Origin: Pseudarthrobacter sp. IC2-21
GTDB lineage: Bacteria > Actinomycetota > Actinomycetes > Actinomycetales > Micrococcaceae
DNA: 64,000 bases
NCBI RefSeq assembly: GCF_034048115.1
Contig: NZ_CP139145.1
Span: 496,001 to 560,000, forward strand
Direction: 5' to 3'
Shown here in pieces: positions 26,073 through 33,821 of this stretch (the stretch's first letter is position 1; every line of letters starts with the position of its first letter). Position numbers and translations under genes: made by a program. The notes under the pieces were generated by a model, which was not told where the DNA came from, made no database searches, and worked only from the letters and a program-made list of their open reading frames with translations.

Positions 26073-27278
26073 ATGACGATCATTACCAACAGGCCTGATG
26101 TTTCCGGGGACGGTGCAGTGCCGAACGATGCCCCCACGAAGAAGGCGCCCGCTGCGGCGAAAATCCGGCCCGGCGCCCTCGCCAAGTCCGGCGGCCCCAC
26201 GCGGAGGCCGCCGTCCGCGGCGCACCTCTCTGACGAGCAGGTCGCCGAGCTGGGCCGGGAACTCGACGCCATCCGCGACAACATCCTGGCCAAACGTGGC
26301 GCTGCGGATGCCGCCTACATCCGGCGCATGATCAAGATCCAGCGCGGACTGGAGATCTCGGGCCGCGCGGCACTGCTGGTCAGCAAGAACAAGGCAGCCT
26401 GGGTCACCGGCACCACCTTCCTGAGCCTGGCCAAGATCCTGGAAAACATGGAACTTGGCCACAACATCCTGCACGGGCAATGGGACTGGATGCGGGACCC
26501 GGACATCCACTCCACCACGTGGGAATGGGACTTCGTCACCCCCTCGCGCGCCTGGCAGAACACCCACAACGACTCGCACCACCGCTGGACCAATGTCGTG
26601 GGCAAAGACAACGACGTCGGATTCAACCTCCTCCGCATGGACGAGAACCAGCCGTGGACGCCCTACAACCTGGGCAACCCGCTCTACAACGCACTCCTGG
26701 CCCCCGTCTTCGAATGGGGCATCGCCATCTACGACCTTGAGCTGACCGAATTCAAGGAAGGCAGGAAGACCAAGGAAGCCCTCTTCAAGGACCTCAAAGC
26801 ACTGGGCCGCAAGGTGGTCACCCAGTTCACCAAGGATTACGCGGCCACGCCCGCCGTTGCCACGCTCACGGGCTCCGGCAAACAGGCCCTCTACGGCACC
26901 CTGACAGCCAACGCCGTCCGTAACCTCTGGGCGCACGCCGTGATTTTCTGCGGCCACTTCCCCGAGGGCACGGACACCTTTACCGAAGACATGGTGGAAG
27001 GTGAAACCCGGGGCGACTGGTACGTCCGCCAGATGATCGGCTCGGCCAACATCTCCGGCTCCAAGTTCATGCACCTGATGACCGGCAACCTCTCGCACCA
27101 GATCGAACACCACCTCTTCCCGGACCTGCCCTCCAACCGGTACGCCGAGATCGCGCCACAGGTCCGCGAAATCTGCCAGCGCTACGGCCTGATTTACACC
27201 ACCGGCCCCATCTGGAAGCAGGTCGGCTCTACCTGGGCGAAGGTCTGCAAGCTCGCACTGCCGCCGCGGAAAGCCTGA
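26073..27278 (+). CDS. Acyl-CoA / fatty acid desaturase (di-iron)
   Basis: A 401-residue membrane-type desaturase with all three histidine boxes: HNILH in MELGHNILHGQWDW (about 129-142), HNDSHH (about 168-173) and HQIEHH (about 343-348). These bind the di-iron centre that introduces a double bond into a fatty acyl chain using O2 and reductant. The first 70 residues are Pro/Ala/Lys-rich and probably disordered. GAGGAG lies about 10 bases upstream of the ATG. DesA3-like stearoyl-CoA desaturases are the closest known type; the position of the double bond cannot be read. No ferredoxin or reductase gene adjoins it. The TetR gene upstream is the likely regulator. Confidence 0.9.
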   Translation: MTIITNRPDVSGDGAVPNDAPTKKAPAAAKIRPGALAKSGGPTRRPPSAAHLSDEQVAELGRELDAIRDNILAKRGAADAAYIRRMIKIQRGLEISGRAALLVSKNKAAWVTGTTFLSLAKILENMELGHNILHGQWDWMRDPDIHSTTWEWDFVTPSRAWQNTHNDSHHRWTNVVGKDNDVGFNLLRMDENQPWTPYNLGNPLYNALLAPVFEWGIAIYDLELTEFKEGRKTKEALFKDLKALGRKVVTQFTKDYAATPAVATLTGSGKQALYGTLTANAVRNLWAHAVIFCGHFPEGTDTFTEDMVEGETRGDWYVRQMIGSANISGSKFMHLMTGNLSHQIEHHLFPDLPSNRYAEIAPQVREICQRYGLIYTTGPIWKQVGSTWAKVCKLALPPRKA

Positions 27279-27434
27279 CTGAGAAAGACACTGCGGTGAG
27301 ACTCAAGCCTGTCTGGACACGAATGCGTGCCAGGGCGACAGGTCGGGGCGTTGCCGCCCACACCTAAGGACGGCTCGACAAAACGGCACCTGGGGCCCAT
27401 ACCCAGCGCGGGCTCCCAGGCGTAGCGTTAGGGC

Positions 27435-29294
27435 ATGGAGCGAACCGGGTGCGCTGTTGTGGGCGGAGGCCCGGCAGGCATGATGCTGGGACTCCTGCTG
27501 GCCCGGGCCGGCGTGAACGTCACGGTCCTGGAAAAGCACGGCGACTTCCTGCGGGACTTCCGCGGTGACACCGTCCACGCCTCCACTATCCGGCTGATCG
27601 ACGAACTGGGACTCGGCGACGGATTCCGCAAACTTCCGCAGAGCCGGCTGAACACTGTTGCCCTGCCTGTCCCGGGCGCCGGTCTTCTCACTTTCGGCGA
27701 CTTCGCGTCCCTCAAGCCCCCGTACAACTACATCGCCATGATGCCGCAATGGGACTTCCTGAACTTCCTGGCCCGCGCGGCTGCGCGCGAACCGACCTTC
27801 ACCCTGCTGATGGAGCATGAGGCGGTATCACTGACCTTCGACGGCGGCCGCGTCACCGGTGTCCGCTACCGGACAGGTGATGGCGGTGAAGGGACACTGT
27901 CCGCGGATCTGGTGGTGGGCGCCGACGGCCGGCATTCGGTGGTCCGGCAAGATGCCGGGCTGCAGCCGAAGGAGTACCCGGTGCCGTTCGATACGTGGTG
28001 GTTCAGGCTTCCCCGCTTTGCCTCCGAGAAAGGCGAGGTGGCCGGCATCGTGCCCGCATTCCGGGACAGGGAGGCCATGATTGCCCTGTTCCGTGACGAC
28101 TATTACCAGATGGGATACCTCGGCCCGAAGGGCATGGACGCGCAAATCCGGGCTGAGGGCGTGGAGCGGTTCAGGGAGCGGGTTGCCGCCCTGCGTCCCG
28201 ACCTCGCCGACCGGGTCGATGCGATCCGTTCGGTGGAGGACCTGCACTGGCTGGATGTGCGGCTGGACCGGCTGAAGCGCTGGTACGTGGAGGGGCTGCT
28301 GTGCATCGGGGACGCCGCGCACGCCATGTCGCCGGCCGGGGGTGTGGGCATCAATCTTGCCATCCAGGATGCCGTCGCGGCGGCGGCCAGGCTGGCTCCG
28401 GCGCTGCTCCGGGGGCGCGTGCCGGTGAAGGACCTGGCTGCGGTGCAGCGGCGGCGGAGGATGCCCACCGTTGTTGTTCAGAGCGTCCAACGCCTCATGC
28501 ACCGGACGGTGTTCGTTCCGCTGTTCGCCGGGAAACGCACCGGGGTGCCGCCGTTCGTGCTGTTTGTGGTCCGGCATGTTTCAGTGGCGCGGCGACTCAT
28601 GCCCCGGATGATCGCCTTCGGGCCCAGGCCCGAGCATGCGCCGGCTTTTGCCCGCCGCAGTCCGTTGCCGGCCGCACCCGGGCGCGCCGTCACAAACCCG
28701 GAAACCACTAAAGTGGACACCATGACTTCCCCTCTTGATGCCGCAGCCGCACGTGCCCGCCTCCTGGAACTGATCAAGGAACTTGCCGTTGTCCGCGGCA
28801 AAGTGACCCTGTCCAGCGGCGCCGAGGCCGATTATTACATTGACCTGCGCCGCATCACCCTGCACCACGAAGCGTCCAAGCTGGTGGGTCAGGTCATGCT
28901 GGCATTGGCCGACGACGCCGGGATCGACTTTGAGTGCGCCGGCGGCCTGACCATGGGTGCTGACCCCGTGGGCACCGCAGTGATGCATGCAGCCGTTGAC
29001 GCCGGCCGGCCGGTGGACGCTTTTGTGGTCCGCAAAGCCCAGAAGTCCTACGGTATGGGCCGCCAGGTTGAAGGGCCGTCCGTTGAGGGGCGCAAAGTGC
29101 TGGTGCTCGAGGATACGTCCACCACCGGCGGGTCGGCGCTGACCGCCGTCGAAGGCGTGCGCAAAGCAGGCGGCAACGTGGTCGCTGTGGCCGTCATTGT
29201 TGACCGGGACACCGGGGCCAAGGAGAAAATTGAGGCCGAGACCGGGGTGCCGTACCTGTTCGCGTTCGGCAAGGACGAGCTGGGACTTTCATAA
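27435..29294 (+). CDS. FAD-dependent monooxygenase fused in frame to orotate phosphoribosyltransferase
   Basis: A continuous 619-codon frame. Residues 1 to about 400 are a PHBH-type flavoprotein: the dinucleotide motif VVGGGPAGMMLGLLLARAG (8-26), the DG motif VVGADGRHSVVR (about 160-171) and the FAD-ribityl motif IGDAAHAMSPAGGVG (about 292-306). A Pro/Arg-rich segment then runs into a full-length PyrE. I find no stop codon between the domains, so read-through would give one polypeptide. The start is ATG 27435 with a TAGCGT hexamer six bases before it (leaderless). The monooxygenase substrate is unknown. Either the fusion is real or a single-base change has removed the monooxygenase stop; PyrE also has its own start (next entry). 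Confidence 0.8.
   Translation: MERTGCAVVGGGPAGMMLGLLLARAGVNVTVLEKHGDFLRDFRGDTVHASTIRLIDELGLGDGFRKLPQSRLNTVALPVPGAGLLTFGDFASLKPPYNYIAMMPQWDFLNFLARAAAREPTFTLLMEHEAVSLTFDGGRVTGVRYRTGDGGEGTLSADLVVGADGRHSVVRQDAGLQPKEYPVPFDTWWFRLPRFASEKGEVAGIVPAFRDREAMIALFRDDYYQMGYLGPKGMDAQIRAEGVERFRERVAALRPDLADRVDAIRSVEDLHWLDVRLDRLKRWYVEGLLCIGDAAHAMSPAGGVGINLAIQDAVAAAARLAPALLRGRVPVKDLAAVQRRRRMPTVVVQSVQRLMHRTVFVPLFAGKRTGVPPFVLFVVRHVSVARRLMPRMIAFGPRPEHAPAFARRSPLPAAPGRAVTNPETTKVDTMTSPLDAAAARARLLELIKELAVVRGKVTLSSGAEADYYIDLRRITLHHEASKLVGQVMLALADDAGIDFECAGGLTMGADPVGTAVMHAAVDAGRPVDAFVVRKAQKSYGMGRQVEGPSVEGRKVLVLEDTSTTGGSALTAVEGVRKAGGNVVAVAVIVDRDTGAKEKIEAETGVPYLFAFGKDELGLS
28722..29294 (+). CDS. pyrE: Orotate phosphoribosyltransferase (internal start within the fusion frame)
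   Basis: A 190-residue PyrE module beginning MTSPLDAAAARARLL, the usual PyrE length. It makes OMP from orotate and PRPP in pyrimidine synthesis. The PRPP-binding loop is VLVLEDTSTTGGS (about 126-138 of the module). GKVTLSSGAEADYYIDLRR near the N-terminus and FVVRKAQKSYGMGR (about 101-114) are also diagnostic. A TAAAGT hexamer (28709-28714) lies seven bases before the ATG, as in the leaderless genes of this window, so PyrE is probably also made alone from its own promoter. It is in the same frame as the upstream monooxygenase. Confidence 0.88.
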   Translation: MTSPLDAAAARARLLELIKELAVVRGKVTLSSGAEADYYIDLRRITLHHEASKLVGQVMLALADDAGIDFECAGGLTMGADPVGTAVMHAAVDAGRPVDAFVVRKAQKSYGMGRQVEGPSVEGRKVLVLEDTSTTGGSALTAVEGVRKAGGNVVAVAVIVDRDTGAKEKIEAETGVPYLFAFGKDELGLS

Positions 29295-29390
29295 CAGCCG
29301 CAGTATCACGAGGGGTGAAGCAGGGCGGAGAAGCGCGAGGGGCCGGTATCATATTCTCAGGCCTTTTCGCACCACTTGGAGAAATGCACC

Positions 29391-30206
29391 ATGCTCTCAC
29401 CCGACGCACCCTTGAACACCACCGAACAGATCCAGGGCCTCATCCTGGAAAGTGCTGATTTCGAGGAGTTCCTCAACGAGCTTGCCAGGTTGTCAGCCCA
29501 CCAGATGGCGGGCGACGGCGATGACGCCCTGTGCGGAATCACGCTGCTCCGTGACCGCAAGGCTGCCACCATCGGCTGGAGCAGCGACGACGCCCGCGAC
29601 GTGGACCAGATCCAGTACTCCCTGGCGCAGGGTCCCTGCCTGACGGCGGCCGAGGAACAGCGCGAAGTGAACGTGCCGGACCTGTTGGAGGAGGACCGCT
29701 GGGGGCCGGCCTACGCCGATGCCGTGGCGTCCCACGGGCTGCGGTCAGTTCTTTCGGTGCCCTTCAACCTTCAGGGCGAGGCGCGGGCAGCCATGAACCT
29801 TTACTCGGACGTGCCGCACAAGTTCGATGAACATGCCGCAGCCAAGGCCCGCGGATTCACCCGGGAGATTTCCCAGGCCCTGCAGCTGGCTGTCAGGTTC
29901 GCCGTCCACAGCGACAACGCCACCAACCTCCGCGCCACGCTGGAATCCCGCACCGTCATCGACATCGCGATTGGCGTGGTGATGGCCCAGAACCGCTGCA
30001 GCCAGGATGCCGCGGTCCAGATCCTGACCGACGCCTCAAGCAACAGCAATACCAAGCTGCGGGACATTGCCAAGGCGCTCGTGGATTCCGTGGGCGGCAC
30101 CGGCACCCGCACCCATTACCAGCAGCCGGGCCAGGCACCGGCCGGGTCCCGCGAGCCGACTGTGCTTGTGCAGGGTCAATCCGAAGGTTACGCTTACGGA
30201 GGTTGA
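29391..30206 (+). CDS. GAF-ANTAR regulatory protein
   Basis: A 271-residue protein starting ATG 29391, with GGAG 9 bases upstream. Residues about 15-165 form a GAF sensor domain (QYSLAQGPCLTAAEEQREV near 84-102 and LRSVLSVPFNLQGEARAAMN near 123-142). Residues about 180-240 are an ANTAR RNA-binding domain (ESRTVIDIAIGVVMAQNRCS, then AVQILTDASSNSNTKLRDIA), which in known cases binds paired hairpins in mRNA leaders to prevent termination. The C-terminal 30 residues are Gln/Pro/Gly-rich. GAF-ANTAR proteins are common in Arthrobacter and Mycobacterium relatives. Ligand and RNA target are unknown. Confidence 0.9.
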   Translation: MLSPDAPLNTTEQIQGLILESADFEEFLNELARLSAHQMAGDGDDALCGITLLRDRKAATIGWSSDDARDVDQIQYSLAQGPCLTAAEEQREVNVPDLLEEDRWGPAYADAVASHGLRSVLSVPFNLQGEARAAMNLYSDVPHKFDEHAAAKARGFTREISQALQLAVRFAVHSDNATNLRATLESRTVIDIAIGVVMAQNRCSQDAAVQILTDASSNSNTKLRDIAKALVDSVGGTGTRTHYQQPGQAPAGSREPTVLVQGQSEGYAYGG

Positions 30207-30244
30207 GCCGTCGGCCATAGACACCCCCTTTATTTGGAGTACCT

Positions 30245-30886
30245 ATGGACCGCACCTCACAAGGCAGCGCCGGCCTTCAGGCCACCACCAACCGTGACGA
30301 GCAGACAGACACCGTCCGGATCGACGTCCTGGGAAGCCTCGACCACGCAACCCGGCCGTCCCTCGTCACCATGATTCAAAGGCTCCGCGGCCGTGGAATC
30401 CAATCCCACATCCGCGTGGACCTGTCCGCTGCGGTCCGCGTGGAGTCAGCCGCGCTGGCGGGTCTTCGCAGCGATTTGAACGCCATGGAGGGCGCCCCGG
30501 GAACGCTCGGTGGCGGCGTCTCCCTGGTATTGACCGGCGTTGACGCCGAACAGTCGGAAGACCACACCGTGGTGGCCCTGCGGGAAATCTCCGCGGAACT
30601 CGAGGCCGAATTTGCCACTGCCGTGGAAGCCGCGACAGCTGAAGCAAGTGGTAACGCGACCAGCGAACGGCCGCCTGTGCCGCTGTCCCTCCGCCCGCTT
30701 GAGGAATACACCGACGAGGAGCTCTTCCTCGCCAGCGACGAAGTCTTTTCGCTGCTTGACGATCCCGAGGCCGTGGGCGGCCCGGACCTCCTGGGCCGGT
30801 ACAACGACATTGGGCAGGAAATTCTGCGCCGCACCCCGCTCAGTGAGCTCCTGAACCCCGCCGGCGAGCGGCAAGCCGCCAGCTGA
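30245..30886 (+). CDS. STAS-like domain protein
   Basis: A 213-residue protein with TTTGGAG upstream of its ATG. Residues about 20-110 resemble a STAS/anti-anti-sigma fold (TVRIDVLGSLDHATRPSLVT, then IRVDLSAAVRVESAALAGLR), but the usual phosphorylatable Ser in DSSG is replaced by VESA, so classical partner switching is doubtful. The C-terminal half is acidic (PLEEYTDEELFLASDEVFSL). It follows the GAF-ANTAR gene by 38 bases, and the two may be cotranscribed as a stress-signalling pair. Function not established. Confidence 0.6.
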   Translation: MDRTSQGSAGLQATTNRDEQTDTVRIDVLGSLDHATRPSLVTMIQRLRGRGIQSHIRVDLSAAVRVESAALAGLRSDLNAMEGAPGTLGGGVSLVLTGVDAEQSEDHTVVALREISAELEAEFATAVEAATAEASGNATSERPPVPLSLRPLEEYTDEELFLASDEVFSLLDDPEAVGGPDLLGRYNDIGQEILRRTPLSELLNPAGERQAAS

Positions 30887-30968
30887 CAGCGCCTCGCCCC
30901 CTGCCCGGACATCAGCAAGATGGAAACCGGGTTGCGGCGGCGGCTTCTCCTGTGGCTACGGTAGAGAT

Positions 30969-32018
30969 GTGCCGTACAGGGAGGAAGAAGAACCGCTGGA
31001 GGAGCACAGGCGGCCGGGAGCTGAACAAGCCCGGCTGCTTGCCGATGCCGCTGCCCTGAAGCGGTTTTCCCGCCGCGGTTTCCTGACCGGGGCGGGCCTG
31101 TCAACCGTGCTCGCCGCGGACATGCTCTTCACCCGCCGGGTCCAGGCGGAGCGGCGGGTCAACAAGATCCTGCAGGTGCCCGACGACTTCGCCGACGCCT
31201 ATTATCCGAACGCCAGCTGGTTCCTCTTTCCCGGTTTCAAGACCAGCTGGGAAGAAGCGCAGTGGATCCTGAATGCCCTGCGGGGGGCGCTGAACAAGCG
31301 GGGCCAGCTCGCCGCCGTCGGCTATTCCAACCAGGGCCTGGACATCGACCGGGTGGTGACCGCGGTCATCGAGTACGTGCGCGCCAGGAAGCTCACCAAG
31401 CTCTACTTCTACGGACACAGCTTCGGCGGAATGGTGGCCACCCAGGTGGCCGCGCGGCTGCGGGAACTCTACGGGGTTGAGGTTGAGTTCATCCTGCTGG
31501 ACTCCACCCCGTACAGCCGGAGCGACGTGCTCGACGAGAGCTGGTTCGACGGCGTGGTGCTCCTCTACGAGAGCGGCTTCCGGTTTCCGTCCGTGCTCCG
31601 CGGCGGCTACGAGTTGGGCGAGCGCGTTATCCACAAGGACGAGCGGACCTGGCGCCAGATCATTGACCAGTCGTGGGAGCAGCTGTCTCCGATCGCTCCC
31701 TCCAGCGTGCTGATCCAGTCTGAATCCGCGTATATCTACCACTTTGACGGCAGCCGCTTTGTGGACCGGCTGGGAGGCACCCGGATGGCGTACATCGGAA
31801 ACCCGAATGACCGTACCGTCCGGTACCCGGCGGCCAGGGGCGCGTGGTCCGTTGCGTTCGCAAGCAACATGGTGTCCACCGATCTGCAGACCGAAGGCGC
31901 ACTGCCGGCACACGCGAGCCCGGGCTGGAGTCCGCTCGTTTACCGGCCCATCGTGGAAAAGCTGATGGACGAATTCTTCCCGCTGCCCCGCGGCGGCTCA
32001 AAAGTGAGCGTCTTCTAA
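30969..32018 (+). CDS. Tat-type signal-bearing alpha/beta hydrolase
   Basis: A 349-residue protein with GTG start and a TACGGT hexamer six bases upstream (leaderless). An acidic N-terminus precedes FSRRGFLTGAGLSTVLAAD (about 33-51), a twin-arginine motif followed by a hydrophobic stretch. The fold is an alpha/beta hydrolase: WFLFPGFKTSWEEAQW near 78-93 and the nucleophile elbow YGHSFGGM near 152-159 (Ser at the GHSFG apex). A lipase, esterase or thioesterase role is possible. The substrate is unknown, and export is inferred from the motif. It is convergent with and overlaps the HAD gene by four bases. Confidence 0.78.
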   Translation: MPYREEEEPLEEHRRPGAEQARLLADAAALKRFSRRGFLTGAGLSTVLAADMLFTRRVQAERRVNKILQVPDDFADAYYPNASWFLFPGFKTSWEEAQWILNALRGALNKRGQLAAVGYSNQGLDIDRVVTAVIEYVRARKLTKLYFYGHSFGGMVATQVAARLRELYGVEVEFILLDSTPYSRSDVLDESWFDGVVLLYESGFRFPSVLRGGYELGERVIHKDERTWRQIIDQSWEQLSPIAPSSVLIQSESAYIYHFDGSRFVDRLGGTRMAYIGNPNDRTVRYPAARGAWSVAFASNMVSTDLQTEGALPAHASPGWSPLVYRPIVEKLMDEFFPLPRGGSKVSVF

Positions 32019-32845
32019 ATCTGGTTCTTTAGGTCGGCCACGGAGTTCAGCACCTGGTTGGGCCGGAACGGGAACGCCGCAATATCCTCCCGCTGCGTAA
32101 TGCCGGTGAGGACCAGCACCGTGTGCAGCCCGGCTTCCATGCCGGCAACGATGTCCGTGTCCATGCGGTCGCCGATCATCGCGGTGGTTTCGGAATGGGC
32201 GTCGATCTGGTTCATGGCGGAACGGAACATCATGGGATTCGGCTTGCCCACAATGTAAGGTTCGCGCCCGGTGGCCTTGGTGATCAGCGCGGCGATGGCG
32301 CCTGTGGCGGGCATCGGCCCGTCCTTGGAGGGGCCGGTGGCGTCCGGGTTGGTGGCGATAAAGCGGGCCCCCGCCAGGATCAGCCGGATGGCCATGGTGA
32401 TTGCCTCGAAGGAGTACGTCCTGGTTTCGCCGAGCACCACAAAGTCCGGGTCCTGATCGGTGAGGATGAAGCCGGCCTCGTGCAGCGCCGTCGTAAGCCC
32501 TGCTTCGCCGATGGTGTAGGCGCGGTTCCCCGAACCTGAGCCCCGCACCTGGTCCTTGAGGAACTGCGCGGTGGCCAGCGCGGACGTCCAGATGTTCTCC
32601 TCGGGAACTTCCAGGCCGGAGGCACGCAGCCGGGCCGCAAGGTCGCGCGGGGTAAAGATGGAGTTGTTGGTCAACACCAAAAAGCGCTTCGACGTGTCCA
32701 CCCAGCGCTGGATCAGTTCCGCGGCGCCCGGCACAGCATGGTTTTCGTGAACGAGCACACCGTCCATGTCCGTCAGCCAGCATTCGATCTCCTGGCCACT
32801 GCGGTATACGGCCGGGTTTCCGGTTACCTCGTCTGCGTCTGCCAC
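32015..32845 (-). CDS. HAD-IIA family phosphatase (NagD-like)
   Basis: A 276-residue sugar/nucleotide phosphatase-like protein with a GTG start preceded by GGAGGTAAAAC. Motif I is WLTDMDGVLVHENHAVPGA (about 23-41, nucleophile and acid Asp in DMDG). Motif II is LVLTNNS, followed by TPRDLAARLRASGL. The lysine motif is VGKPNPMMF (about 201-209) and motif IV is MIGDRMDTDIVAGMEAGL (about 225-242). NagD, AraL and p-nitrophenylphosphatase belong here. The substrate is not predictable. Confidence 0.9.
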   Translation of the reverse strand: MADADEVTGNPAVYRSGQEIECWLTDMDGVLVHENHAVPGAAELIQRWVDTSKRFLVLTNNSIFTPRDLAARLRASGLEVPEENIWTSALATAQFLKDQVRGSGSGNRAYTIGEAGLTTALHEAGFILTDQDPDFVVLGETRTYSFEAITMAIRLILAGARFIATNPDATGPSKDGPMPATGAIAALITKATGREPYIVGKPNPMMFRSAMNQIDAHSETTAMIGDRMDTDIVAGMEAGLHTVLVLTGITQREDIAAFPFRPNQVLNSVADLKNQI

Positions 32846-33005
32846 GTTTTACCTCCACAAGATAGGCGCTGTTCGCTGGTCCAGTCTGTCATTCTTTGGG
32901 CCCGGAGCATGCGTTGCCGGCAAACAAAACGGCCAGTCCCGGGCGCCGACTCCCACCAGGCCAACCGCTGGGTGCCGGCAGGCTGACCCCGGCTAGAGTT
33001 GAAGG

Positions 33006-33689
33006 GTGACTGACCACCCCCAAACCCATTCCCCAACGCCGCTGCCCGTGCCACCTCCTGAGGAGGAATACGCGCCGAAGCCGGAGATCGGCGTCGGCCC
33101 CTGGGAAGGTGAGCTGCCCGAGGGGGACCATTGGGACGAAGAGCTGCTGGCGGACGGGGACCGGCGCAACGTGGTGGACCAGTACCGGTACTGGAAGCAT
33201 GACGCGATTGTGGCGGACCTCGACTCCAAGCGGCACAACTTCCACATCGCCATCGAGAACTGGCAGCACGACATGAACATCGGGACCGTGGTGCGGACCG
33301 CCAATGCGTTCCTCGCCAAGGAAGTCCACATCATCGGCCGACGCCGGTGGAACCGGCGCGGGGCCATGGTGACCGACCGCTACCAGCATGTCCGCCACCA
33401 CCCCACGGTGGAGGACTTTGTGGCATGGGCGCAGGGCGAGGGGCTGGCGATTATCGGCATCGACATCTTTCCGGACTCCGTGCCGCTGGAGACCTACGAA
33501 CTCCCCAGGGACTGTGTCCTGGTGTTCGGCCAGGAGGGTCCGGGCCTGACCCCGGAGGTCCACGATGCCGCGCTGGCCACCCTGTCCATTGAGCAGTTTG
33601 GCTCCACCCGGTCGATCAATGCTGCTTCGGCAGCGGCCATCGCGATGCACGCCTGGATCCGCCGGCACGTGTTCAACCAGCATGTCTAA
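33006..33689 (+). CDS. TrmH/SpoU-family RNA 2'-O-methyltransferase
   Basis: A 227-residue SPOUT methyltransferase with GTG start and a TAGAGT hexamer six bases upstream (leaderless). The first 55 residues are acidic and Pro-rich. The catalytic domain has the SpoU motifs NIGTVVRTANAF (about 97-108, with the catalytic Arg), VLVFGQEGPGLTPE (about 175-188) and STRSINAASAAAIAMHAWIR (about 200-219), which form the trefoil knot that binds S-adenosylmethionine. It would 2'-O-methylate a tRNA or rRNA ribose; the target base is unknown. Confidence 0.92.
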   Translation: MTDHPQTHSPTPLPVPPPEEEYAPKPEIGVGPWEGELPEGDHWDEELLADGDRRNVVDQYRYWKHDAIVADLDSKRHNFHIAIENWQHDMNIGTVVRTANAFLAKEVHIIGRRRWNRRGAMVTDRYQHVRHHPTVEDFVAWAQGEGLAIIGIDIFPDSVPLETYELPRDCVLVFGQEGPGLTPEVHDAALATLSIEQFGSTRSINAASAAAIAMHAWIRRHVFNQHV

Positions 33690-33696
33690 CCTCGCC

Positions 33697-33751
33697 GAGA
33701 GTGCACTTCGCGCTAGTCGAGTTGCCCTGGACCAGCGCGAAGTGCGCTTTC
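33697..33751. repeat. Palindrome A1 (left of the first DUF559 gene)
   Basis: Left arm 33697-33718 (core AGTGCACTTCGCGCT) and right arm 33730-33751 pair at about 19 of 22 positions around an 11-base loop. A second copy with the same core lies at 34744-34797, on the other side of the gene. No T-run follows either arm, so a simple terminator role is not obvious. Confidence 0.8.
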
Positions 33752-33773
33752 GTTCCACCCGACGAGCCCAAGG

Positions 33774-33790
33774 CTGTGGATAACTCCTGC
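33774..33790. promoter_or_regulatory. 17-bp element with perfect DnaA-box sequence upstream of the first DUF559 gene
   Basis: CTGTGGATAACTCCTGC contains TGTGGATAA, the complement of the DnaA box TTATCCACA. The same element (16 of 17 bases) lies upstream of the second DUF559 gene at 60201-60217 and was not seen in front of other genes here. It could be a promoter element, a DnaA site or a nuclease/recombination site. Confidence 0.6.
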
Positions 33791-33821
33791 GAGGCAGTGC
33801 GCCAGGGCAACAATGGGAGGC

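Noticed and set aside
30245..30886. A partner-switching anti-anti-sigma factor
   Set aside because: The serine that is phosphorylated in that class is missing and no kinase/anti-sigma gene adjoins, so only a STAS-like call is made.
33774..33783. A replication origin near the DnaA box at the first DUF559 gene
   Set aside because: There is a single box, no cluster of boxes, no AT-rich region and no dnaA, dnaN or parB nearby. The element is better treated as part of the DUF559 module.
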